A stretch of 64,000 bases of DNA from Cyclina sinensis. Its lineage: Eukaryota > Mollusca > Bivalvia > Venerida > Veneridae. The translations under genes and the position numbers were made by a program. Location: positions 37,810,949 through 37,874,948 of the forward strand of contig JAAONU010000008.1 of NCBI GenBank assembly GCA_012932295.1, read 5' to 3'. Below, piece after piece: positions 12,311 through 24,060 of the stretch. The notes beneath the pieces were generated by a model. That model saw nothing but the letters and a program-made list of their open reading frames with translations, was not told the DNA's origin and did no database searches. Each line of letters opens with the position of its first letter. The first letter of the stretch is position 1.

Positions 12311-15300
12311 ATAGTCAGGCCACACAATGATCTGGCACTTAAATATGCCTAGTTGTGTGACTAAATGAAGTGATATGTTGCAAAACCAAAGGGAAATTAA
12401 AGAAAAATGTTTCTTCTTTTATTACGTCAGTTGACGATTGTAGTTTGGACAGAATAACAGGATAAGCTCCACAAACACAAGATGATAGATATATACGAGA
12501 ATACCAAATTCGTACAGAGTAATTTCAGACCGCTGTTCTTTTCTTCATAAGCATTGATATTAACGGTAATAAAAAAGAAAAAAGATGATTATAATTCGAA
12601 ATGTCTACACCTCAATTTTTCCTTAAAGATCGATCAATCCTTATATCGCATACACCCGGCGTTTTATTCAAGTTTTAATAATATTTGTCCGTCCTTCTAT
12701 GTCGATCCCATTTGGTCTTTCCCAGTTCGAGTAAACGTGCATATATTCATAAAGTATATGAGTTCGACAATAAGTTATTTCTATAAGTTATAAGCAAAAA
12801 ATGATTATGTGGAATGTGAAGATATTTGCATGAACGATAACTTCTCTCAATAACATCTTATTAGACATTGTTGTCACCATTCTTGTTTTGATAACTACAG
12901 TGTCTCCTGAATAATATGTTATTTATAGTAACTTATAGAAACCAGCCAGTCTCTCTAATCTTATACTTTGGACAAAGGGCTAAGTGACACACATAAAAAA
13001 TCAAAACGATTCAAACATAATACTTTACTAATACAAACACGTTTTCCAAAACATTGTCGATTTGAGCAATTAATTAGTAAATGTTGAATCCAGTAAATAA
13101 AAGGACAACTTTTTCTTCGCTTTTTGCACATTTTATAGTTCAAGTCTATGCAATTCAAAACATAACTCTCACGGGAAACATAAAGATGTTTAGGATGACT
13201 ACAAAAAAGTAACTGCTTTTAATTGATAGTTTTCCGACAAGAGAGATATGCGTTTATTTACCCTCGGTACCAACTGAAGCCATATGACCGAGCATTTTAC
13301 TGACAAGCCCCCTAAGTGCCTAGATATACTTTGTCTGTGACACTTGAACGATACAGTAAGCAAAAGAAAATAGCGTTACGCAAAGAATTCTTTATCTGCT
13401 TTCAACAGTTAACAAAGACATTACTTTCGAATCCAGACATATATATTTTTATATTTCATAAAATCGTGTGATTACGTCTCCTACTATTATTGATTTATAC
13501 TCGTACAGACGAAGCCATCAATTACTAAATAATCACATACTAAAATAACGTATTTTGTTTCTGCCAACCCTATTATTCAGCTAAATAATTTCTTACATTT
13601 TATACGTTTTATGTATTAAATCATCTTCGTCAGATTTTGCTAACCAATAAAATAACAGCAAAGTAACAGGAAATGAACTAAAAGAAAACTTATATGTTCA
13701 TACCCGTAATATATCTTATTGACTAGAGCTTTTGACTCAATGTGTATGTGGTTTTGGATTCAAGACCCCGAGAAAAGATATGGTAAACAAGAAATATCTT
13801 TTAATAAATATTCGGCGTGAAAAAATAAAATGACGGAGACTGTGTTTTACAGTTATCGTTTGTATTGTTCATTTAATTATATACGTTCGGTCCGAAACAG
13901 GTTTCAACGTTCGTCTTCCAAAATCGTTTTGATAAAACAACAATCTAATTATCAAAGAAACTGTACTTGTTATTCAGTCAGGATATTTTTTTGGATTAAA
14001 ATTTTGTTAATATGAAGCATAAATGTCAGTTTGTTGTCATCTAAAAAAACAATGGTGTGTAACCCACTTTGTCTCTACCAGTAAAAGTCATGCAAATTCA
14101 TTCCGTATTGTCTTACGTCATCACCCCTACATAGATAATCAGGTTAAAGAGCTACGCTGAAAAAGGCTACGTTTATGTTTAAGTTTTTTTTACCATAATC
14201 ATATTCTCTTACTATTTAATACACATCATCATTTCATTATTTACCGGAAATGCCTAACTATCATTGAAAATCAAGAGATAATTTGCCTCTTTCTGAGGGT
14301 ATGTCTGCTTTCTCTTAAATCAGGGCGACTTTTCAGCTCAGCAACTCAATTTGACACTGGACTACTGATTTAAACATAGATGAAGGGGTCAAGACTTGAA
14401 AAATATTGTCATATAAGTAAAAACATTAAAACATAACATAAGAACAACACAAAACTTTTCTATCCATCAAAACTACAACTAGACAAGTTTAGCTTTAAAT
14501 AAAACACTTCCAGAAGGCCGTTCACATCAAATTTCCATCTGAAATTCAATTATAACTCATGTTTTTTATAGAAAGCAAATAGGTTGTCAAACAATAACTT
14601 ATTTAGAACAAAGTATTAAGCTTTTCCATACTTTTGAACAAATTAGAATACCATAATTATTATATTACAGAAGATATAATGATGAAATAATTATAGTATT
14701 TTGCTTAGTAGAGATGTAATTTTTATCGCATCGACATATTAGCTGACATTTGCATAATCCAGGACAGAGATAAGGAAATAATGAAGGACTGTTACCGCTA
14801 TTACTCGGTATGTTGTTCTTTCAACATTTTGTAAAAAAAAGTATAGTTTTTGGTGAATTATCATATTTCATAATTATGCTTGAACAAAAAGAAGAAGGAC
14901 TTGACATGTTTGTTATCGGGATGCAAAAAAAATGAGGATGGGCAGATAACGGCAAAGACAATTTTGAATTCTTGAAACTGACCAGGCTAAGGCTTTACAT
15001 ATACAGTTTACACATAAAATTGTAATATCTAGCAAAAATTCTAAAAATAACAAATTGAATATTTGACTGGCATACTTTAGATTAACAATACCCAGCAAAA
15101 TTCAAAACAATATTTCATTTAAGACATGTTATTCTAGAATGATTATAACTTTTTATAAGTACATAATGTGTTACTTAAACTAAAATTATAAGACTTCGGG
15201 TACCTTCAATTTTTATTTTAAAACATGAGTGCTGTCGAATATATATATTCTTATGAGTCTAACCGAATTTGTATCACCTTTAATATTTAAACCGTGATCA

Positions 15301-15529
15301 TTATCTATAGGTGAAAGAGTTTCTTTAACTTATAAACATGATTGTTAGTGTTGCTATTTTGATATTTCTTTTAGTATAATGATGCCAGATTTGAACAAAA
15401 ACATGAACACGTCCATCAGGTTTGTTTAAACAGTTTATGGTTACATTAATGATGTGTAATATATTATACGGCAAAATGTTTGTACACTCCTTAAACAGAC
15501 ATTGCACAATCAGGTAAGGCTTTTCTTTA
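12311..15529. other. 3.2 kb intergenic, no gene seen
   Basis: AT-rich. The short ORFs (12554-12793, 12961-13158, 13830-14015, 14913-15098, 15325-15507) lack splice context, domain character and repeats, and I treat them as chance. The only item is a tRNA-like stretch at 13712-13771. Confidence 0.5.
13712..13771 (+). repeat. Possible degenerate tRNA-derived SINE head
   Basis: The stretch 'gactagagcttttgactc', followed 15-20 bases later by 'ttggattcaagacccc', resembles the D-arm/anticodon-arm and B box (GGTTCAANNCC) of a tRNA. The acceptor stem is not convincing, so a SINE relic is more likely than a functional tRNA. Confidence 0.3.
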
Positions 15530-16660
15530 TAGGTCTGTTAGCATTTTAAAATCCTTTACTTCAGTATGACGAGTTCATTGTAATCATTTTACAAACCTTT
15601 GACTATAGTATGACGGGCTGATTGTTTGTATTTCAACATTCTCATTACAGAATGACAGGTAATTTGTTAGTATTTTGAAGCTTTCACTTCAGTACGCCCG
15701 ACTGTGTTTTTTTTAATAAAGATTTCACTTCAGTACGCCCGACTGTATTTTAGCATAATAAAGCTTTCACTTCAGTACGCACGACTGTGTTTTAGCATAT
15801 TAAAGTTTTCACTTCAGTACGCCCGACTGTGTTTTAGCATAATAAAACTTTCGCCCGACTGATTGTTAACATTATCAAGCTTTCACTTCAGTACACCCGA
15901 TTGATTGAATGCATTTTGAAGCTTTCACTTCAGTACGGCCGATTGATTGTTAGCATTTTGAAGCTTTCACTTCAGTACCCCCGATTAATTGTAAGCATTT
16001 TGAAGCTTTCACTTCAGTACCCCCAAATTAATTCTAAGCATTTTGAAGCTTTCACTTCAGTACCCCCGATTTGTTTGTTAGCATTTCGAAGATTTCATTT
16101 CAGTTTCCCCGATTAACTGTTACCATTTTGAAACTTTAACTGCAGTACGCCCGATTAAGTGTTACCATTTTGAAGCTTTCACTTCAGTTCCCGCGATTAT
16201 TAGCATTTTGAAGCTTTCACCTCAGTACCCTCGACTGACTATAAGCATTCTGAAGATTTCACTTCAGTAGCCCCGATTGATTGTTAGCATTTTGAAGCTT
16301 TCACTTCAGTATGATTTTTAGCATTTCACACATCTCATTACTGTATGACCGGTTGCTTGTTAGCATTTTAAACCTCCTATTACAGTATGGCCGGTTGATT
16401 TTAATATTTTAACTTTTGGTTGTTCGTTCGCATACCATCTTCGTCTCGTTATTTGTAAGCATTTCAAAAGATTGTTAGAATTTTACATTTTTCTCAGTAC
16501 AGTTTGACCGTTCATTGTTAGAGTTTTACATTCTTCTCACTACAGTTTGACCGGTTGATTGTTAGAATTTCAACTCTCTCACTACAATACGACTCGTTGT
16601 TTATTAGCACTTCTAAATTTCTAAGTACAGTTGGACCTGTTCATTGTTTGCATTTCAACT
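15530..16660 (+). repeat. 42 bp minisatellite
   Basis: About 25 diverged units of ~42 bp carry 'gctttcacttcagtac' + 'cgcccgactg' or 'ccccgattgattg' + 'ttagcattttgaa'. Units are cleanest at about 15680-16300 and degrade towards both ends (for example 'cagtttgaccggttgatt' near 16545). As 42 is a multiple of 3, one frame stays open (15901-16116) and gives a fake repeat peptide. I see no reason to call it coding. Confidence 0.85.
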
Positions 16661-19600
16661 ACAGTATTAGTATAACCATGACCTGTTACACATTCTTTCC
16701 GATGTTCGGTGAATTTCGAAGACTTTATCCAAACTCGAATATTTGGAGGGTTTATTGTAATTCTGTTTTGGATCCATTTCTCATTTTGCAAAATACGACG
16801 TATTCATTTCAAGATATAAAATGTAACTACAAAATTAGGTGTGCATTTTACATTTTATGTTAGTTATAACAGTCGTCGGAAGTGTAAATATAATGTCTCT
16901 GTTATATTTATTGTTTCTTCCGAGGACAAGAATATATTCGATATGTAAATAAATACCCTACCATATTTTGTAAAAGCAATTTCTTATGTAATTTATATTT
17001 AGTCGTGTAAATGAAATCTGATGAATTTTCGTTGTAATTTTTCAGATACCATTTCGAGGGTTAAATGTAAAAAGTGCTATATCTTCTGTTTTTTAGAACT
17101 TAGATTGTTTTCATTTTCACCCATCGTTTTTTCTTCCTAAAACTTACCTATCAAGTCCATGAAAGCTTTTCCATTTCGACATAGACGAAACCTTTGAGAT
17201 AATGAAGGCATATGAAGAGAGATTTTCAAAACCCTTTGCGAAGTAAAAAAAAAGTTCTATCATCGAGAGAACGAAGCTGGCATTATTATAAGTTACTAGT
17301 TTGCTTTGTCATTTAAATCTGTTTTAGGCACAAAATCTGCCTCAAACTGTAAAGACACTCAGCAAAATAGACATGTAAAGGCTGAAACCAACTTCGAGAC
17401 ACATTTGGTAAAGCAATGAACTTGTCTAGTGAGCCAGCCGTATAAATGGATGATAAACGTGTACTAATACATGAATCTGTATGCTCAGAATTTGCTGTTT
17501 ACGTTCTTATCATCAGAGGAGCTTTAACGTTTGTGTGATCAACAAAATAAAAAAAAATAACAAATCAATCATAATAAATTTCTGGAACCCTAGACGTTCA
17601 TAGTATTCCCTGTAGAATATAAATTTCATCTTGGAATAGAAATTAATATTGAATTACACATAATTATGTCACGTGTATTCCTTATATAATTAAGATGTTG
17701 CTCGTTATTATTCAAAGAGCACGTAAAGATATATGACTATTACGCGGTTATGTTTTTTTTTTCAAAATCTCTCTGGGTAACAAATTGATGTACATTAAGG
17801 TCAGTTTATAATCCGTATGTACTAAAGACGTTGCGCTTTATACAATGAACAATTTAGATACAAAAGTCATTAAATGATGCAGTTATAATGTGCAACAGTC
17901 TTTCGAGAGCTGCTGCACAGTAGACTGGTTTTTACTCAATTTGCATGGTTTTTGATTTGAAGAAAATATATATTGTAGTTTATTAGCTATCATACAGCAA
18001 AGTGATATTATGGAAGCCATTGTATCATTTTAGTGTTACCTGATGACGCCTGACTTAACATCTCTTAAGAATGGGTCCAATTTCTTTTTGTCCCGTTTTC
18101 AGTGGTTTTTATCACGTCTTTTTAATCACACAATCAGCGTGACTACTTTTTAGCTTAGTAAAGCAGGTGACATCGGTTAAAAATGATTTTTATAAATCAA
18201 GGTTAAGAATTTAAATCACGATGGAATTTATCAATGATATTAATAATAAATATTTCTGTAAGATAATAACTAAAATGGTTCTTATATCATATTATGCTTA
18301 AGCGAAACTTATTAATTATAACTCATAAGATGATCATTCAATTGTTTGACAAGAAAATCATTGCGATCGTCCTCCTCCATTGCAAATTTCTGGTGATTAA
18401 TAAGGTTATATTTATGTCGTTGTGATTGCACTCAACTGCATTAGTAAGGTTTCTTTAATGGCATATAGCTTTTAGAGTGTTATTAGAACAACATCAAGTA
18501 AACAATTTCCGAGCACGTTTGTACTTCAACAAGACATCTTGATAAGGTCGTTCGCATCGACGTTTTTGTCAACCAGTTTTAATTTGTCATCTAAAATGCT
18601 TCCATTAGTTGTAATATTGATTAAAATGGATTTTTTAAGGTATTGTCAGCTGTTCATGACTTTTGAACAAGTATCTATGTTTGTCTATAGCTAGATACCT
18701 TATCAACATAATGAGAATGTGCGTGTCGCAATTTTCGTTTGCAAAAAAATGTTTTTAAGTTGTCCGACAGGTGACACTTTGGTTTTTATCAAAATTTAAA
18801 CTCTGGACCGGCCTTTTATACACTATCCGAGCCTCCATGAAACATAATTCTAGTACTTCTATAAACCTGGCATGTGAACAGTAGTGCGTAACTTTTTTTC
18901 AGAGAGCTACATTGACATAGAAGTGACAGGCACGATATCTCTTGATAACGAGTAAATAAGTAATGAAATTTAAACACATTAATGCCTCAAAATTTAGAAG
19001 GAATAAAAACCATTTATCTTCTTTATTTCGACACAGAACTTGATTTTGGAAAGTGTTAAGGGAAGTCATGGTCGGTTCTCAGAGGTAGATTTACTTTGAA
19101 AGAAATTGACTCTTGTTTTTGCAAAATTGTCCGGTATCCGGAATGCAAGTGTGTCCGGTTTTGGGGGTGATTTATTTAGAGAGAAAAAATGGGACCGGCC
19201 GATTTAGCCGATTCAGAGCGGGATCCGATTTAGAGGAGTCCGGTTTGGAGGGGTGTTTATCACTTTTTACGGACCCGCGCGTGCAACAGTCTTGACCAAT
19301 GAAAAGAGGGCATTTCAGTAGGATATATAATGCTTTTACCTTACACCGACAGGCAAACAAGTTCTTGCAACTTCTTGTAATCTCTCTTGTCAACCGCTTC
19401 CTGGCTTCAAACCAAAATTGTTGAGACAATCAGTTTTGTAAAAAAAACAAAAAACAAAACGTTCAGCATTGTTGCGGGCTATGTATTCTCATATAATGCT
19501 CTTGATTAATGCAAAAGAGTGGATTTAGATACACCATACAATGCGCCATGAAACAACGTAATTATTTCCTATAACGCCTCTGAAAACATCTGAAACCCAT

Positions 19601-20427
19601 ATTTATTATTCATTGGAAAACAATAATGTACAGAAACGTTTGACACAGTTAGTCAGGTCGCTGTTCGATTAATAAGCTAAATCTTCAAAGTGTCGTTGAT
19701 TAAAATCGTACAAGTGTTCATTTTAAGCAATGTTAATCAAACTAGTACACACACACTTAAAACCCTCTGGCCATTCTTGACAGTTCATGTACATGTTCAT
19801 TTAAAGTAGAGTTAGGAGCATTTAAATCCAGAGTGTTTGATTATAACTGTTCTTAACAATATTTTAAGCTGCGTACACGAATGATTACTTTTATGTGCAT
19901 TTTTTATAAGAACAGAATGAGGAATGTAACATTCACACTAAAGACTAGGTATCTTTTTAATAATTTAATTCTTTTAACTGAAATTGTCATTTTAACCTGA
20001 TGGGCTTTCCTGTATAGATTTATGTTAAGCACGTTCTGAAAAAATAGGTCATGTATTGCAAATATATCCATCCAGCTGGATGTTTGTTCTATTTTGTACG
20101 ACTGATGAAACAAGTATTCAAATTCAGAGGTTCGAAGAAATAGATTTATTATTGATTTAATAAAAATGAAAATGCTTATAAAATGGTTAAATGTACGTTT
20201 TTTTTTTGATAAATAGCTATTCATTGCAGCTAGTCAACTGTATTGTTTCAAACTTGAACTAAACAGAAAGATTTTTTTTATTTTGAGTCATCACACTTTG
20301 AGTGAACAGGTAATAACTTTTGAAGAGAAATAAATCATTCAAATGTCTATTTAGTTGTTTTTTTTTTTAAATCACGTGTGCTATTCTTTTCATATCAATA
20401 TTAATTTGAATATTTCATATTATAGGG
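16661..20427. other. 3.8 kb intergenic, no gene seen
   Basis: Mostly AT-rich unique-looking sequence. A GC-richer patch at about 19128-19275 repeats 'tccggttttgggggtg'-like words and overlaps opposing ORFs (19113-19295 plus, 19172-19429 minus), which I read as a degenerate short tandem repeat rather than a gene. Exons without long frames could be missed by eye. Confidence 0.45.
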
Positions 20428-20503
20428 ATGCAACAAAATAATTGTCGTGCATTCGGAATTCTTTTACTCACAGTGGTCATCATCATTCTAAATCTGTATA
20501 CAG
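20428..20503 (+). CDS. Possible alternative first coding exon (signal sequence)
   Basis: The 76 nt open stretch starts with ATG and ends at a strong donor (ACA G|GTAAGA). It encodes 25 residues plus one base: a short polar start (MQQNNC), then a long hydrophobic run (GILLLTVVIIIL) ending NLYT, which looks like a secretion signal or signal anchor. It leaves phase 1, the same phase as every junction of the DOMON gene downstream, so it could splice directly to the exon at 25196 and replace the signal peptide encoded by 24045-24746. It is preceded by an acceptor-like 'catattatag' at 20425, so an upstream UTR exon is possible. It could instead belong to another gene or be chance; no transcript data are available. 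Confidence 0.4.
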
Positions 20504-20929
20504 GTAAGAATAATTTGAAAATAATGGTTGGTAGTTGGTATTAAAAAAAGTTTAAGTTAAATACCTCAATTGCTTGGTTTAAACACTTAAACGTTTTTGA
20601 GCAAAGAAAATTTAAAAAAAAAAGACTTATTTTCGCACCCCACCCCCCACCACAACCACCAAAAAAAAATTCATTAATCTAGAAATAATTAGAACAACAG
20701 ACCTTTGAATCTAAATTTTAGAAAAGGTTATCAAATTTTGACCACGGTCTTTGTCTATTGAATGTCTATACAACTAAGTACTCTTAATGTCGCTGCAATG
20801 GAAAATTAGATAGGAAGGCACAATTATGAAGCTTTCATTCGTAAGGACAAACGTACAAACTAAATCTCTTGTAGCTCATAAAATGTTTTATTTTCAATCA
20901 AATAAAATTCTTTATTCATGTCTATTTAT
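20504..20929. other. Putative intron start, low complexity
   Basis: AT-rich, with a C/A-rich run (ccaccccccaccacaacc) near 20640. Nothing coding is seen; the ORF at 20826 runs into the satellite and is rejected. Confidence 0.5.
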
Positions 20930-23745
20930 GGTATTGTTTAATATGGTGACACAGGAACACCGTGTCAAACTCATTCAGTCTTATATATTTACGGTATTGT
21001 GTAATATGGCGACACAGGAACAACGTGTCAAACTCATTCAGTCATATATATTTACGGTACTGTTTAATATGGCGACACAGGTACAACGTGTCAAACTCAT
21101 TCAGTCATATATATTTACGGTATTGTTTAATATGGCGACACAGAACAACGTGTCAGACTCTTTTTAGTCATATATTTTTATTATGGCGACACAGGGACAA
21201 CGTGTCCAACTCCTTTTAATCATATATATTTACGGTATTGTGTATAATGGCGACTCAGGGACAACGTGTCAGACTCTTTTTAGTCATATATATCTAATTA
21301 CGGTATTGTTTAATATGGCGACACAGAAACAACGTGTCACACTCCTTTTGTCATATATATTTACGGTATTGTTTAATATGGCGACACAGGTAGAACATGT
21401 CAGACTCCTTTAGTCATATATATTTACGGTATTGTTTAATATGGCGACACAGGTAGGACATGTCAGACTCCTTTAGTCATATATATTTACGGTATTGTTT
21501 AACATGGCGACACAGGTAGAACATGTCAGACTCCTTTAGTCATATATATTTACGGTATTGTTTAATATTGCGACACATGTAGAACATGTCAGACTCCTTT
21601 AGTCATATATATTTACGGTATTGTTTAATATGGCGACACAGGTAGAACATGTCAGACTCCTTTAGTCATATATATTTACGGTATTGTTTAATATGGCGAC
21701 ACAGGTAGAACATGTCAGACTCCTTTAGTCATATATATTTACGGTATTGTCTAATATGGCGACTCAGGGACAACGTGTCAGACTCCTTAAGTCATATATA
21801 TTTACGGTATTGTTTAATATGGCGACACAGGTAGAACATGTCAGACTCCTTAAGTCATATATATTTACGGTATTGTTTAATATTGCGACACATGTAGAAC
21901 ATGTCAGACTCCTTTAGTCATATATATTTACGGTATTGTTTAATATGGCGACACAGGTAGAACATGTCAGACTCCTTTAGTCATATATATTTACGGTATT
22001 GTTTAATATGGCGACACAGGAACAACGTGTCAGACTCCTTTAGTCATATATATTTATGGTATTGTTTAATATGGCGACACAGGAACAACGTGTCAGACTC
22101 CTTTAGTCATATATTTTACAGTATTGTTAAATATGGCGACACAGGAACAACGTGTCAGACTCCTTTAGTCATATATATTTACGGTATTGTTTAATATGGC
22201 GACACAGGAACAACGTGTCCAACTCCTTTTAATCATATATATTTACGGTATTGTGTAATATGGCGACACAGGGACAACGTGTCAGACTCTTTTTAGTCTT
22301 ATATATTTACAGTATTTTTTAATATGGCGACACAGGAACAACGTGTCAGACTCCTTTAGTCATATATTTTACAGTATTGTTAAATATGGCGACACAGGAA
22401 CAACGTTTCAGACTCCTTTAGTCATATATATTTACGGTATTGTTTAATATGGCGACACAGGAACAACGTGTCCAACTCCTTTTAATCATATATATTTACG
22501 GTATTGTGTAATATGGCGACACAGGGACAACGTGTCAGACTCTTTCTAGTCTTATATATTTACAGTATTGTTAAATATGGCGACACAGGAACAACGTGTC
22601 AGACTCCTTTAGTCATATATATTTACGGTATTGTTTAATATGGCGACACAGGAACAACGTGTCTAACTCCTTTTAATCATATATATTTACGGTATTGTGT
22701 AATATGGCGACACAGGGACAACGTGTCAGACTCTTTTTAGTCTTATATATTTACAGTATTGTTTAATATGGCGACACAGAAACAACGTGTCAGACTCCTT
22801 TAGTCATATATATTTACGGTATTGTGTAATAAGGCGACACAGGAACAACGTGTCCAACTCCTTTTAATCATAAATATTTACGGTATTGTGTAATATGGCG
22901 ACACAGGGACAACGTGTCAGACTCTTTTAAGTCATTTATATTTATGGTATTGTGTAATAAGGCGACACCGAAACAACGTGTCAGACTCCTTTAGTCATAT
23001 ATATTTACGGTATTGTTTAATATGGCGACACAGGAACAACGTGTCCAACTCCTTTTAATCATATATATTTACGGTATTGTGTAATATGGCGACACAGGGA
23101 CAACGTGTCAGACTCTATTTAGTCTTATATATTTACGGTATTGTTTAATATGGCGACACAGAAACAACGTGCCAGACTCCTTTAGTCATATATATTTACG
23201 GTATTGTGTAATATGGCGACACAGGAACAACGTGTCCAACTCCTTTTAATCATATATATTTACGGTATTGTGTAATATGGCGACAAAGGGAACAACGTGT
23301 CCAACTCCTTTTAATCATATATATTTACGGTATTGTGTAATAGGGCGACACAGAGACAACGTGTCAGACTCTTTTTAGTCTTATATATTTATGGTATTGT
23401 TTAATAAGGCGACACCGAAACAACGTGTCAGACTCCTTTAGTCATACATATTTACGGTATTGTTTAAAATGGCGACACAGGAACAACGTGTCCAACTCCT
23501 TTTAATCATATATATTTACGGTATTGTGTAATATGGCGACACAGGAACAACGTGTCAGACTCCTTTAGTCATATCTAATTACGGTATTGTTTAACATGAA
23601 GACACAGGGACAACGTGTCACACTCCTTCAGTCATATTTATTTATGGCATTGTTTAATATGACGACCCAGCACAATGTGTCAAACTCCTTTAGTCTTAAT
23701 ATTTACGTTATTGTTTAATATGGCGACACAGGGGGAATGTGTAAA
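20930..23745 (+). repeat. 2.8 kb satellite of 63 bp units
   Basis: About 44 tandem copies of a 63 bp unit: 'tttacggtattgtttaat', 'atggcgacacagg', 'aacaacgtgtcagac', 'tcctttagtcatatata'. Two subtypes form blocks: 'gtagaacatgtc' units fill about 21370-22000 and 'ggaacaacgtgtc' units dominate 22000-23600. In the latter block multi-unit patterns recur (an 'aactccttttaatcat' unit followed by a 'gggacaacgtgtcagactctttttagtc' type unit), which is a higher-order repeat. Each unit carries the dyad GACAC...GTGTC and the word AATATGGCGAC. Because 63 is divisible by 3, several frames stay open for 70-113 codons (20826-22194); these are artefacts. The array sits between the possible first exon at 20428 and the main gene. 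Confidence 0.95.
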
Positions 23746-24044
23746 CTCGTGCATTAAGAATACAGTTAAAGGGCACCAAAGGAATTAACGCCATACATCA
23801 ATTAGCCATTTATATATATTGACTTCAGTTAATATTTATTTAATCGCTTTTTCGTAATTATAAACACTTTAACAATCTTGCAACTGCACTATTCTACTTT
23901 GTTAACTTGCTTACCTCCGCAAAGTAAATAAAAAGAACTATTTGGGCCAAATACACCTAGTGCGGGTTAATATAGTGTTATCTTTAGGTAAAAATACAGG
24001 GACACTCAAATATAGTTTCATATCTGGTTGATCAGAGTCTCGCA
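23746..24044. promoter_or_regulatory. Probable 5' region of the DOMON gene
   Basis: Short AT-rich stretch between the satellite and the first ATG of the four-exon gene. No clear TATA box or initiator could be picked out; it is called only because it is the upstream flank. Confidence 0.25.
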
Positions 24045-24060
24045 ATGGCAGGCCAGACTG
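24045..24060 (+). CDS. DOMON gene exon 1
   Basis: Sixteen coding bases (MAGQT plus one base) end at a consensus donor (CTG|GTAAGT). The ATG is preceded by 'tctcgca'. It is too short to be sure of alone; the phase match with exon 2 and the resulting signal peptide support it. Confidence 0.55.

Noticed and set aside
15901..16116. 71-codon repeat ORF
   Set aside because: Frame of the 42 bp minisatellite.
19113..19429. Opposing ORFs of 60 and 85 codons
   Set aside because: They overlap on opposite strands in a patch of short TCCGG-rich repeats; neither has a domain or splice context.
20826..22194. Plus-strand ORFs of 70-113 codons with a 21-residue repeat
   Set aside because: They read a 63 bp satellite whose length is divisible by three; units that break the period end the frames and two frames are open at once.
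20930..23745. CRISPR-like array
   Set aside because: Units are contiguous with no unique spacers, and the genome is eukaryotic.
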